In this document: one piece after another, positions 34,475 to 45,783 of the stretch | How the letters are laid out: the number at the start of each line of letters is the position of its first letter | Position numbering within the stretch: the first letter of the stretch is position 1 | Assembly (NCBI RefSeq): GCF_035046485.1 | Contig: NC_085138.1 | Coordinates: forward strand, 9,893,823-9,957,822 | Direction: 5' to 3' | Length of the DNA stretch: 64,000 bases | Origin: Aedes albopictus | Taxonomy: Eukaryota; Arthropoda; Insecta; Diptera; Culicidae | The notes under the pieces: model-generated | The model's database searches: none | What the model saw: only the letters and a program-made list of their open reading frames with translations | What the model was told of the DNA's origin: nothing | Position numbers and translations under genes: made by a program

Positions 34475-34515
34475 TACATACATACATACATACATTTATT
34501 TATTCAACATCACAT

Positions 34516-35112
34516 TTAAGACAAGACATAATCAACAATAGTACGCCACAATACTCGGTTTGTGGCTGCCGCTCTCCATCCTCGGTCGCGCCCAATGTTC
34601 GCCAGGTCACGCTCCACCTGGTCCGCCCATCGTGCTCTCTGCGCTCCACGCCTTCTTGTGCCAACCGGATCAGTTGCAAACACCAGCTTTGCAGGGTTGT
34701 TGTTCGGCATTCTTGCAACATGCCCTGCCCACCGTATCCTTCCGGCATTGGCCACCTTCTGGATGCTGGGTTCGCCGTAAAGTGCAGCGAGCTCGTGGTT
34801 CATCCTTCTCCGCCACACACCGTTCTCCTGCACACCGCCGAAGATCGTTCTTAGCACGCGTCGCTCGAAAACTCCGAGTGCTTGTAGGTCCTCCTCGAGC
34901 ATGGTCCATGTCTCGTGCCCGTAGAGGATCACCGGTCTTATTAGCGTTTTGTACATGGTGCATTTGGTGCGTGGGTGAATCTTTTTCGACCGCAGTTTCT
35001 TCTGGAGCCCGTTGTAGGCCCGACTTCCGCTGATGATGCGCCTCCGAATTTCACGGCTCACGTTGTTGTCAGCCGTCAGAAAGGATCCGAGGTAGACGAA
35101 TTCCTCCACCAC
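34516..35112 (-). pseudogene. RTE pol C-terminal domain
   Basis: 198-aa continuation beginning MVEEFVYLGSFLTADNNVSR. It includes LIRPVILYGHETWTMLEEDL, RRVLRTIFGG and GRIRWAGHVARMPNNNPAKL, a segment seen at the C-terminus of RTE-type endonuclease-reverse transcriptases. It ends at a natural stop at 34516, just before the (ATGT)n tail. Confidence 0.88.
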
Positions 35113-36476
35113 CTCGAACGTATCCCGTCTATCGTAACATTACTACCCAGACGGATCCGGTCGTGTTCGGTTCCGCCTACCAGCATGTACTTTGTTTTTG
35201 AGGCATTCACCACCAGTCCGACCTTTGCTGCTTCGCGTTTCAGGCGGGTGTACAGCTCTGCCACCGTTCCAAATGTTCTAGCGATAATGTCCATGTCGTC
35301 CGCAAAGCACACAAATTGACCGGATTTTGTGAAAATCGTTCCCCGGCTGTTGAGCCCGGCTCGTCGCATCACACCTTCCAGCGCGATGTTGAAGAGTAGA
35401 CATGAGAGTCCGTCACCTTGTCGCAGTCCTCGGCGAGATACGAATGAACTGGATAGTTCACCCGAAACCCTTACGCAGTTTTGCACACCGTCCATCGTTG
35501 CTTTAATCAGTCTAGTCAGCTTCCCAGGAAAGCCGTTTTCGTCCATGATTCTCCAAAGCTCTGCGCGGTCGATACTGTCGTATGCCGCTTTGAAGTCGAT
35601 GAACAGGTGATGCGTTGGGGCCTGGTATTCACGGCATTTCTGGAGACGACGGAAGATGAACTGGGATAGCACTTTGTAGGCAGCATTCAAAATAGTGATC
35701 GCCCTGAAGTTCTCACATTCCAAATGGTCTCCTTTCTTGTGAATGGGGCAGATTACCCCTTCCTTCCACTCCTCCGGTAGCTGATCGGTTTCCCAGATCC
35801 TGACTATAAGCCGATGCAAACAAGTGGCCAACTTTTCTGGGCCCATCTTGATGAGTTCAGCTGCGATACCATCCTTACCAGCTGCTTTGTTGGTTTTGAG
35901 CTGGTGAATGGCATCTTTAACTTCCCTCAGCGTGGGAGTTGGTTCGTTTCCGTCCTCCGCTGCACTGGCGTCGTCGTTTCCTCCGCTGCCGTGGGCTCTC
36001 GTGCCTACGTTCTCTACGCCGTTCAGGTGCTGATCGAAGTGCTGCTTCCACCTTTCGATCACCTCACGTCCGTCCGTCAAGAGGCCTCCGTCTTTATCCC
36101 TGCATATGTCGGGTCGCGGCACGAAGCCGCTGCGGGATGCGTTGAGCTTCTGATAGAACTTCCGTGTTTCTTGGGAACGGCGCAGCAGTTCCATTTCTTC
36201 ACACTCCGCTTCTTCCAGGCGGCGCTTTTTCTCCCGAAAGAGGCGGGTCTGCTGTTTCCGCTTCTGTTTATAACGTTCCACGTTCTGTCGAGTCCCTTGC
36301 TGCAGGATTACCGCCCTAGCTGCGTTCTTCTCCTCCAAAACCGTTCTGCACTCTTTGTCGAACCATTCGTTCCGTCGATTTCGTTCCACGTACCCGATGG
36401 TGCTCTCGGCTGCGTCGTTGATGGCTGCTTTCACTGTACTCCAGCAGTCCTCTAGAGGGGCCTCATCGAGCTCGCC
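35100..36476 (-). pseudogene. RTE reverse transcriptase domain (internal deletion)
   Basis: A charged linker (RYKQKRKQQTRLFREKKRRL) leads to RT motifs: LKTNKAAGKDGIAAELIKMG, GVICPIHKKGDHLECENFRA, HLFIDFKAAYDSIDR (motif A), LRQGDGLSCLLFNIALEG (motif B) and FVCFADDMDII (catalytic). The usual stretch between the FRRL motif and LQKCREYQ is missing: residues run directly FIFRRLQKCREYQ. About 35-40 residues appear deleted in frame, estimated from general knowledge of RTE proteins. The frame ends after a probable 1-base deletion near 35115. Confidence 0.85.
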
Positions 36477-37335
36477 CTAGTCTGGCAACGCGGCCTCGAG
36501 ATTCTGCGCGTATGCTGAGGCGACATCCGGTTGCTTCAGTCGCTCTACGTTGTACCGTGACGGTCGCCGGTACCGTACATTGTTGATGACGGGGAGTTTT
36601 GGGCGCAGTTTGACCATCACCAGATAGTGGTCGGAGTCGATGTTGGCGCCACGATAGGTCCTGACGTCGATAATGTCGGAGAAGTGCCGTCCGTCAAACA
36701 GAACGTGGTCGATTTGAGATTCCGTCTACTGTGGTGATCTCCAGGTGTAACGATAAGGGAGGCTGTGTTGGAGAAAGGTGCTACGTATGGCCATATTTTT
36801 GGAGGCGGCGAAATCAATGAGTCGTAGGCCGTTTTCGTTCGTCTACTGGTGGGCGCTGAACTTACCAATCGTCGGTCTGAATTCCTCCTCCTGGCCTACC
36901 TGAGCGTTTAAATCTCCTATGATGATCTTGACGTCGTGGCTTGGGCAGCGATCGTACTCGCGTTCGAGCTGCGCGTAAAATGCGTCCTTGTCATCATCAG
37001 TGCTTCCGGAGTGTGGGCTGTGCACGTTTATTATGCTGAAGTTGAAGAATCGGCCCTTGATCCTCAACCTGCACATTCTTTCGTCGATCGCCCACCAACC
37101 AATCACGCGCCTCTGCATATCGCTCATCACGATGAAAGCTGTTCCCAGCTCGCGTGTGTTGCCGCAGCTCTGGTAGATGGAAACTAAACGTTCGCACAAT
37201 AAATCCTGTCAAACACACCTCCTGCAGCGCTACGATGCCGAACCCGCGGTCTTTCAGTAGATCGGCGAGTATGCAGGTGCTCCCAATGAAGTTGAGAGAT
37301 CGGCAGTTCCACGTACCGAGTTTCTAATCGCAAGT
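36470..37335 (-). pseudogene. RTE endonuclease domain (broken)
   Basis: Minus strand begins GTWNCRSLNFIGST (about 37325), with ALQEV as the QE motif. It changes frame near 37195, continues CERLVSIYQSCGNTRELGTA, NVHSPHSGSTDDDK and IIIGDLNAQVGQEEEF, then [20 protein letters not shown] followed by DSDHYLVM. These are the expected apurinic-endonuclease motifs in order. TAG codons interrupt it after SAHQ, after RSPQ and after ALPD. Each stands where glutamine is plausible. Confidence 0.85.
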
Positions 37336-37777
37336 CCTTTTTGTTCGCTGGGGTCGTTGCCGTTGGTCTCGGTTCGTATTATTCTGTTGCTGATTTTCCG
37401 TTACAATGGTTTTTTTACGGCTGGCTCGTAGGGCCTGACACCAACCCCCTACTTTCCGGAGGACCATAGTGCACAGTTGAGCTTAGAGTCCTTCCCTGGC
37501 ACTCGGACGTAGATCAGCCGCCCCGAACATGGGGATCAGACGCTGTTGTGAGCCGCTCCTCCTGGAGAACAGACGCTCAGGTTTGCCGAAGCAAATCCCC
37601 CCTTCCCTGTCAGCCTACGACCAAAGTTCCCACCATTGGTTACCTGATCTTTCCTAAGGTTGCTCATAGTTTCCGGCCGGTACCGCGAGCAGGTAGGGAT
37701 AGGAGTTGCTGGGCAGAGGCTAGTGGATCACAATGGGATCTGAATTGCGCAGCATACCCAGCCTTTACCGTGCCTTT

Positions 37778-37823
37778 AATGTTCTAGCAATAATATCCAA
37801 GTCACCTGCAAAGCAGACAAAAT
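37778..37823 (-). mobile_element. Older RTE fragment, part 3
   Basis: Starts with the right-hand AATGTTCTAGCA and continues as RTE sequence homologous to about 35273-35315 (words AATATCCAAGTC and CTGCAAAGCA). Confidence 0.8.
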
Positions 37824-37842
37824 GGCGGCGTTTATAATTAGC

Positions 37843-38168
37843 GTCTATAACTCAATTCAAAAGCTTGTTACTATAATGTGATGTTCGGCAAACTTGTGAG
37901 GTAGAGTTTTACCTACAATTATCACCAAGGACGCCATATTATAACTTTTATATTTACGGAGTGAAAGTGTTGGTACCACCTACTGTTACTAAACGATTGA
38001 ATTTTTTTGATCATATAGTATGAATAGGTAATACTAGCATTCTCACGCCGTAGATATGGGAGTTAGAACATGGTGTCCTTGGTGATAATTATGTTGGAAA
38101 AACACTACCCTACACAAGTTCTCCGAACATCAGATTGTAGTAACAAGCTTCTGAACTAAGTTACAGAC
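37843..38168. mobile_element. Long-TIR MITE, 326 bp
   Basis: GTCTATAAC...AAGCTTGTTAC at the left is inverted as GTAACAAGCTT...GTTACAGAC at the right. The arms run inward past GATGTTCGG/CCGAACATC and TATCACCAAGGACGCCAT/ATGGTGTCCTTGGTGATA. No coding capacity. Confidence 0.8.
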
Positions 38169-38736
38169 AAATGAATTTAATGATTGCCAGGTGAGTGAAA
38201 GCATCCTTGCTAACAACATGTTTTCAAATTCTGTTTTGTACTATCTCATCACATATATTTTAATCAGCGTAGCCCCAAAATATACAAAATCCTGTGTTAT
38301 GGACCAATAATCGTTCCTGATACGCTCTTCATCAAGTGTTCGGGAGCGATAACATCATACAAAATGGCATCGAATCTGTCGAAAGTCATCCAGGTTCTAT
38401 AAGATGCTGAGCATTTCTTTCAAAAATAGAAAACCTGGTCAAATATATTTAAAACTTGCAAAATTTCAGCCGATTTCCACCTGATTCATGAATTGTCCCA
38501 TACCCGTTTTTTCTCCACAATTTATGAATCAGGTGTTTTGCACAATTTGTATGTGAAGTCGCCATTCTACAGCACTTTGCCTTCATAAACATGCTGATTC
38601 AACATGTTATTGATTGATTGGTTGATTTGTCTTTATTCAAGAGACTTTCAGCCCTTGGCTGCCAAAATGTTACAGTAGGTTACTGCTCGATTTTTCCTCA
38701 AAAAGCTGTACAGAAACGTCTAAATTGTCATTTTTT
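38169..38736. other. Intergenic, with one short inverted repeat
   Basis: CACCTGATTCATGAATTGT (38478-38496) and ACAATTTATGAATCAGGTG (38517-38535) form a hairpin, 18 of 19 paired. No gene recognised. Confidence 0.5.
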
Positions 38737-39377
38737 TATTTTATTCTTCAATCACTTAACACCTAATTTACAGCTCTTTTGTCCTCTAGGGCACTGCGTG
38801 AGCGATTCCAATTGGAAGCTGTACTTACACAGGGAAAATTTTCAACTCAGAGGCTGAGTTGGCCTTACTCAGAAATCGAAAAATCCTTTGTTTTTTTACT
38901 CAGTTTCCGTTAAAAGTGGGACAACCCATTGCCAATGGGTTGTCCCACTTTTAGCCGAAACTGAGTAAGAAAACAAAGGATTTTTCGATTTCTGAGTAAG
39001 GCCAACTCAGTCATTGAGTAGAAATTTTTCTCGGTGTACGCTTTGAACAGCGCCTCAATGTATTCTATTCTAAGTCTACTATATCGAACTGGTCGCTGTT
39101 GCGCTGCTTTCACTTTCTACCCTAACATGGTAGAATGATGAGCACGAGGATGTTTATGTGTGGCTGTAGGTTGTTCCTTTTTCCAGTCCGATTATGAGTT
39201 GCCGTTCGCCGATGTCCAAGTATCCGGGTCCATTTTAGCCATGAGCTCAGAAGAGGGTCAGTGTCAGCTGCTCTCTGGGGGGAAAGAGCAACTGACGAAA
39301 GTGCCGGGGCTGGGATCGAACCCATGACCATCTGCTTATGAAGCAAGCGTGTGACCAATTGCGCCACGGGCCCCGGC
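38737..39377 (-). mobile_element. tRNA-derived SINE copy C, split by a MITE
   Basis: Same family as 951-1397: body words AATCACTTAACA...TTTACAGCTCT at the 3' side, and tRNA-like head GGGTTCGATCCCAGCCCCGG near 39301-39325. The SINE is about 430 bases once the MITE 38828-39036 is removed. No clear target duplication. Confidence 0.85.
38828..39036. mobile_element. Near-perfect palindromic MITE nested in SINE
   Basis: Starts CACAGGGAAAATTTTC and ends GAAATTTTTCTCGGTG. The two halves are almost exact reverse complements, meeting at CCCATTG/CCAATGGG near 38930. TA lies at both borders (38826-38827 and 39037-39038), consistent with TA-targeting Tc1/mariner-type mobilisation. Confidence 0.9.
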
Positions 39378-39419
39378 GAAAAAAGAAGGATATGTCTACT
39401 TCTTTCTAACAGGCAGTGC

Positions 39420-42400
39420 TCCATGAGCATCTTTTGGGGTTTCTCCAGGTATTCCTTCTGGAATTTATGTAGGTCCTTCTTCTTCATCACGTCAAGTCCC
39501 AACTAGGATAAAACCTACCACTAAGCTTAGTGCTCTATTAGCGTGGAATCTATTAGTGGAATTCCACGGATATTAACAGAGAACTTCCTCTACCAATGAC
39601 CATTTTGCTTGTGTATATCGTGTAATAAACACAAAGATATACCCAAGGAAGTCAAGGAAACTTTCTATGCGAAAAGATTTTGGACCAATCAGAAATCGAA
39701 CCCGTCACCCTCAGCATGACCATGCTGAATATCCATGCGCTTACCGCACCGGATATATGAGCCCACTTTCTCTAGGTTATCTTGTACCATTCCGCTTGTT
39801 CATCTCTTAGAATTGGATGGGAACTTTTCGAAGAAAGGGTTTCTTACCTCTGAGACCTTTCCTTTCCTTTTTTCTTTTCTCGGATTAACTCAGATGTCCC
39901 TCATCAAATTCCTTTTTGAGTTTCTACAAGGATTCTTTCAAGAGTTTCACCAGTAATAACAATTCATTACGAAAATCAATCTGGGTTTAACTCAAAACAT
40001 ACTTTTAAAATTCCCACAAGCCACAAGAGTAGTAGAGTGTTTTGAGTTTCAACAAGATGTTACTTACTTCCGTAATTTCTACAGGAGTTTCTCCGATTCT
40101 TCAGCATTGGCTACTAGAATACTTTCAAGAATAGTTTTCTGAAATTCTTTGTAATATTCTTCGAGAACTTCCTTCTGAGGTTCACCCAGAATTTCTTTCT
40201 GGGATTCCCTCGAAGGTTTCCTTCTAAGGTTATTCAAATAGTTTCTTCTGGTATTATTTCCAAGAAATCTGGGATTTTTCCAAAAAATTCTCCTAGAGTT
40301 CTTTGTAAGATTCCTGCAGTTCTTATTGGTATTCGTGCAGCAAGAGTATCTTCTGGAGCTTCGATTTTGAATATTTGCTTCCAAGAGATTTTGCTAGATT
40401 CTCTTCACATTCGTTTTTAGGAATTCTTCAGAAGAGTTTCTTCTGGATATCTTCCGGGAGTATCATCGAGGAATCATCCAGGAGTTGCTTCTAGGAATCC
40501 TTTTGGAAGTTACTTTTAGAAATCCTCTACGAGTTCCTGCTGCAAATCACAGTTTCTTCTGAATATCTTCCAAAAGTTCCTTCTGGGAACCCTCCTGGTG
40601 TTTCTTTTTTAAAAAAAATCCAGTAGTTATTTCTGGGAATTCGCCCGAAACTCCCCCTGAAAATTTTCAAAGAGTTCCTTTATTCCTCGTATGAACCCCG
40701 CAAGAGTTCACTCAAGCAATATTTCAAAAGTACCTTGTCAAAAGCCTTCAGGATTGATAGGATCTCTATAGGAGTTCTTGGAGAAATACCTAAATCGAAT
40801 TCCTAAATCCCAGATCAAACAACTGTTCCCTAAAGGAACTAACTCCTAAAAGATTAAGCTCTCAAATTTCCTAAATGAATTTCTGAAGGATTTCTTACAG
40901 AAACTCTCAGAAGAAATCCATAAAGGAATCTGTAGGACCTCACAAAAGACAAACGTAGATTCTCTAGCAGAAGTTACTGAAGATGGCATTTTTGGAGTAA
41001 TAGAAATGCTAAATTCCTGGGTGGAAATCCTACATCTGTACGAAAATGTGCTGTAAGTTGTGGTGTAAGTGTGGCACATACGTCTTCTGTGTCAACATAA
41101 GTGATCTTCTAATTTGTTCATGGATGCATTGCCCCAAGATTCATATTAAGCTATAAATAACGAATGAGCATTGATATAACTTTGAGTGTCGACAAGAACA
41201 GAATACTATGTTGACGAAATCGGATAGTGACAAAAACCGAACATTAAACAAGTATGTCCTGCCAGGACTCCTCCAGGAACGCATATTAGGATTCCTTGAG
41301 AAATTTCTCCTGGAACTCCTCGAGGAATTCATCCAGGGATTCCTCCAGGAAGTGATAAGAAATTCCCATAGTTAATCCTCTTGGGATTGCACCCGGGATT
41401 CCTCCTGAGGTTTCTTAAAGAACTCCTCCAGGGATTCCTTCAGGGATTCCTACGGAAATTCCTGCACTGTTTCCTCCGGGATTTTGACAGAAATTCCTCC
41501 GGGTATTGCTGCAGAGATTCCTCCAGGAATATTCTTGCAGAGATTCCTCCAGGAATTTCTCCAATGATAGCTCCAGGGATTCCTGCAGATATTCCGACGG
41601 GAATTCCTGTAGTGTTTCCTCCAGGAGTTCCTGTAGTGATTCCTCCAGAAATTCCTACAGAGATTCCTCCGGGAATTTTTGCAGCGATTCCTCCATGAAT
41701 TCCCCCTGAGATTCCTGAAGATTTGTCCAGGAATTCCTCAAGATATTCCTCAAAGAATTCCTCTAGAGATTCTTTCAGGAATGTCTCTTAAGATTCCTCC
41801 AGGAATACTTCCAGAAGGTCCTCCAGGGAGTTCCTCCCGAAATTTCTCTCAGAGTTCCTCTAGGAATCCCTCTAGGGATTCATCCAGGTATCCATCCAGA
41901 AATTCTTCAAGGCATTCCACCAGGACTTCCTCCAGGCATTCATCAAGGGATTCCTTCAGACATGCTCTCAGAGATCCTCATCAGAAATTTGTCTAGGGGT
42001 TCCTCTAGGGATTTATCCAGGAATTCCATCAGGAACACATCCAGGAATTCCACAAGAAATTCTTGCAGGGATTCCTCCAGGAATTCGTCCAGGGATTTCT
42101 CCAGAGATTCTGCCACGAACTCCTCCAGGAATTCCATCAGGAATACATCCAGAAATTCCTTCAGGGATTGTTCCAAAAATTCCTCTGTGGATTCATCCGA
42201 AAATTCGTCCAGGGATTCTTTCAGGTATTCCTCCAGGCATTCCTCTAGCGTTCCCCCAGGAATTCCTCCAGGCATTCCTCTGGGAATTCTTCCATGCATT
42301 CCTCCAGGGATTCTTCCAGGAATGCCTGCAGGGATTTCTCCAGGTACTCATCTAGGAAGCCATCCAGGAATTCCTCAAGAAGTTGCTCCAGGGTTTTCTC

Positions 42401-43445
42401 CAGGAATTCCCTTTTGTGATTCCTTCAGAAGATGCTCTCTACGATTGAGCCCCAAATAAATGAACTAGTTAAAAAAAAAGAATTTCCTCTCGGGATCTCT
42501 TCAAAAATTTATGCAGGGGTTCCTTCAGAAATACCAGAAATACTTCCATCAACTTTTCCAGAGATGCACCCAAGAGTTTCTCCAGGGATGCCTCCAGAAA
42601 TACCTGCAGATTTTCTTGAAATACTTCAAGCATTTCTAGAGGAATCCCTCCAGCGAATTTTATTGTTATTCTTCAAGATAATTTTACAGAGATTCACGCA
42701 GAAGTCAGGAAATTCTCCAAGAAGTTATCCAGGAATTCGTTCTCCATTTTCTCCAAGAACTCATCCGCGGATTAGTTCAGGAATTCATTTCTCCAAGAAT
42801 ACCCCCTGAAGCTTAAGCAAATTCGTCCTTCTTTTAGGAATATATCCTAAGATTTTTTTTTTCTCCGAGAAATCATTCAATCCATGAATTTATTCTAGAA
42901 CTCCATAAAAAGTTGATCCAGGGATGTTTTGAGGGTGTTCCTTTAGAAAGTCCTTCAGGGATTCATCCAAAAATTCTTCAAGAAATTTCTTCAGAAATTC
43001 CCCCGGAAATGCTTCGAGGATTTCCTTCAACGATTGTATTAGAACTTATCCTAGGATTTGCTCAGCAGTTCCACCAGGGATTTCCTTCCCAAATTTGTGT
43101 AGGGATTTCACCAGAAATTTCTCTTGGCATTTCTCCAAGAAGTTTCATAAAAATTTTCCAGGAATTTCTTCGGGAATCCCTTCAGCAGTCTTCATGAGTT
43201 TACTCAGGAATTCTTACAAAAATTCTCCCTGGAGACAGTGTAGATCTTTCGGGAAGAATCTTTCAGAATTCGCCCAGGATTTCTCTAGGGAATGTACCAG
43301 AAATTACTCTAGAAATTCCTCCAAAATTTTATTTTTGAATATATTCCAGCGATTCGTCCAGAAATTCCTTCAGATGAATTCAAGGAATTTTCCATTAATT
43401 GTAATAATTGGAAGTTCCCCGGGAATACCTCCATTGATTTTTTCC
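39420..43445. repeat. Degenerate GAATTCCTCCAGG minisatellite block
   Basis: About 4 kb of diverged repeats, densest and most regular at 41380-42420, where a 12-base word GATTCCTCCAGG dominates. The 165-aa and similar frames (SRNSSRDSSRN and PPGIPPGIP types) are repeat artefacts. Flanking parts (40400-41330) are more diverged. Confidence 0.85.
39690..39762 (-). mobile_element. tRNA-like SINE head
   Basis: Minus strand: GGTGCGGTAAGCGCATGG, then GACGGGTTCGATTTC, matching A and B box positions of a tRNA-derived head. No body identified. Confidence 0.5.
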
Positions 43446-43514
43446 AAAAAAAAATCTCCAGGGAGTGATGTGGGCTCGGGTTCAGTTTGGCTTTCTATTC
43501 CGCAGAATCATTAC

Positions 43515-43592
43515 CTGTTCTGTGACTTAGTTGGTCGAAGCGCCGGTCTAGCGAATATGGAGTCGCGGGTTCGAATCCCACCAGAACGCGAT
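43515..43592 (+). mobile_element. tRNA-like sequence (SINE head) upstream of ppk
   Basis: GTTCTG at the 5' side can pair with CAGAAC at the 3' side. GACTTAGTTGGTCGAAGC resembles a D-arm/A box and GCGGGTTCGAATCCCAC is a B box with T loop. The anticodon stem pairs poorly, so a functional tRNA is unlikely. It lies about 110 bases before the ppk start codon and could carry Pol III promoter activity. Confidence 0.55.
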
Positions 43593-43703
43593 TTTTTCGC
43601 ACATTCATCTCTCAATTTGTCAACTAGCAACATTCTATACCTTCTAATTACAAGTTTTTCTGTATATTCCATAGTCTCTATAGAGTCACACACAACATAC
43701 CTA

Positions 43704-45783
43704 ATGAGACCTTCGAACGAACGACTATTTCGCCGGCCAATTCACGGACCATCATCTAAGTTGCTACAATTTGACGAAAGTAATTTAGCGTTATTGAATT
43801 TTTACCTGAATCTTATGTTTTTACAAATAATCATTATCTTTGTTATAGAAAAATCGCCAAAAGTTACATTCGCGGAAAATTTCCGAGAGTATTGTTTGAA
43901 CACGACTCTTCATGGATTGAAGTATATTGGAACAGTCAGCCTCACCACAGTGGAAAGGTTTGTACTACTAACATACCATAAAAACATTGATAAACCCTTA
44001 TTTTGCAGGTGTTTCTTCTTCGTCTCCTTCATCTTAGTGTCGATCCTTTCGATCTACTTCATCACCAACGTCTATCAAAAATGGCAGTCAACACCGATCA
44101 TTATCGGCCTTAGCCCAAAGGCAACCCACATCCGGGACATCCCCTTTCCGGCGGTTACCATTTGCAACATGAATCAGGCCACGCGAACTGCAGCCGAAGC
44201 CATAAAGCCGGGTACTCTGGAGAAAGCGATTCTGAACAGTATCTGCTCGTTGGATGGCGAGTTCAATATGACCAATTATGAGGGCAAGTGGTCAACAGTG
44301 CGGAAGATGCTACTCTCCGCTACTCAACCATGCCACAGCATGGTGGAAGCTTGTCGGTATGCACAGACCACCTACAACTGCCAGCATATCTTCCGACCTG
44401 TGCTGACCGATGAGGGACTTTGCTGTACGTTCAACAGTGTTGACTCATCGTTTCTATTGTGGAATAGGACCAATGGTGGAAATCGTACCGAATTGCCGGA
44501 CAATCCTTTCGTACCGATCGAGTGGACACCAGAAACGGGGTTCGTTGGAGAAGCAAACAACTCGACCTTCCCGAGGTACATCGCCGGAACCGGGGCCAAT
44601 ATGGGACTTACGGTTGTTCTGGACGCCAACGTCAAGGACTACTACTGTTCGTCAACTAGTTCGTACGGGTTCAAATTGATCCTACACAATCCGACGGAAA
44701 CTCCCAAGATGGCCGAGTATGCTCACTATATACAGGTGGGGACGGAGAACAGGATCGTCGTAACTCCAAGAATCAGCGATGCGTCCTATCTGATCCGTAA
44801 GACCTCGCAAGCCACAAGACAGTGCGTGTTTGCCAGTGAAGCGAACCTGTCGTATTTTCGAACTTACTCCCGCAACAACTGCGAAATGGAGTGCGAGGCT
44901 CGGTTGATTCAGGACAACTGCGGCTGCGTTCTGTACTACATGCCGAAACTTCAGGAGGACAACAAGATCTGCAGTAAGGTCGATGCCGGATGCTACGAGA
45001 AGATCCGCTCATCGATAGCTCAAACGGCGAGCAACACGCTGTCCTGTAGCTGCCTACCCGGATGCTTCGAGATCAGCTACTCGATCGATCGATCGTCGGC
45101 TGATCTTTGCGTTGGGAAGTTCATGGTTCGAGAAAATCTGCTACATGTTAACGATTCGTATGCAAGGTATGTATTTCTTGTCAACAGGAGAAACGCGAGA
45201 ATACACCCATTTTCCTATTTCCAGGGATAACATCGCTCTAGTGTACATCTTCTTCTCGGAGACGTACTTCAGGAGCTTCTCCAAGGGGGAGCTGATCGGG
45301 TTCACCGAATTCCTATCGAACGTTGGCGGTTTGCTCGGTTTGTTCATGGGCTTTTCGTTGATCTCTCTGGCCGAAGTGATATACTTCATGACCCTGCGAC
45401 CGCTGTTTGCCAAACGAAAGGAGAAAGCGGATCGTACCAATCAAGAAACCGTCGTTCGCGATCGACACTTCAACACCGTCTACAACAATATGGTATGAAC
45501 CGTTAACTTAGGCTTAGGTATTGCTCTCATTTCGTAACTGTTTGGTTTTCAGTACCCCATCCAACAGAAAGCCGGAGCTCATCAACGCCACGTGCACTTT
45601 GCTGGCGTCACCCGTCAGAACGAACAGGAGGTAAACTCGATGCAGAATTGGCCAAAGCAGATCAAGTTACTGATCAGTTCTCGAGTTCAGCAGATTGCGG
45701 GATGGATGGACGGAGCGTTTCGGCTACGCAGGACCAAGATCAACCGTCCGAAGCAAATTTCAACGTTGCCGTTTTACGAGTAG
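43704..45783 (+). CDS. ppk: Pickpocket-type DEG/ENaC sodium channel subunit, five exons
   Basis: Spliced CDS: 43704-43779, 43849-43957, 44009-45166, 45225-45492, 45553-45783 (1842 nt, 613 aa). All four introns are GT-AG and 51-69 bases long, and every junction restores frame. Family members form trimeric amiloride-sensitive cation channels in the plasma membrane, used in mechano-, chemo- and osmosensation. Visible features: the cytosolic His-Gly gating motif (TTLHGLKYIG, residues 44-53), TM1 at about 63-83, FPAVTICNMNQ just outside it, a cysteine-rich ectodomain ending NCEMECEARLIQDNCGC and CSCLPGCFEISYSID, and TM2 (about 482-503, GLLGLFMGFSLISLAEVIYF). The GFS selectivity-filter triplet is at 490-492. 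The start is the ATG whose exon splices in frame; the open frame continues upstream only through repeat and tRNA-like DNA. Introns 1 and 2 are multiples of three without stops, so they read through. The exact ppk orthologue is not assigned. Confidence 0.93.

Larger units (their letters stand above)
34475..37777 (-). mobile_element. RTE-clade (JAM1-like) LINE, nearly full length, inactive
   Basis: 3.3 kb on the minus strand with a 5' region (about 37340-37777), endonuclease, RT and a C-terminal domain. The 3' UTR is only about 20 bases, followed by an (ATGT)n tail at 34475-34495, a typical RTE 3' end. It is flanked by a 12-bp duplication, AATGTTCTAGCA, at 34463-34474 and 37778-37789. The duplicated sequence belongs to an older RTE copy, so this is a nested insertion. 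Damage: frameshifts near 37195 and near 35115, three in-frame TAG codons, and an in-frame deletion in the RT domain. Nearly all of the plus-strand open frames across it are antisense shadows. Confidence 0.92.

Noticed and set aside
34560..36455. Plus-strand frames of 157, 114 and 213 aa
   Set aside because: They are antisense to the RTE pol frames and have no domain features.
36617..36868. 83-aa minus-strand frame
   Set aside because: It is in a different frame from the endonuclease, whose motifs (FDGRHF, DSDHYL) run through the same bases with TAG interruptions.
41381..42459. SR-rich or PPGIP-rich proteins
   Set aside because: Three overlapping frames all stay open because of the 12-base word; no start context or splice structure.
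43515..43592. Functional tRNA gene
   Set aside because: The acceptor and T arms look right but the anticodon stem is mispaired and one T-stem pair fails. A SINE head is more likely.
43095..43703. N-terminal extension of the pickpocket open frame
   Set aside because: It reads through minisatellite and a tRNA-like sequence. The ATG at 43704 gives an exon that splices in frame to the conserved N-terminus.
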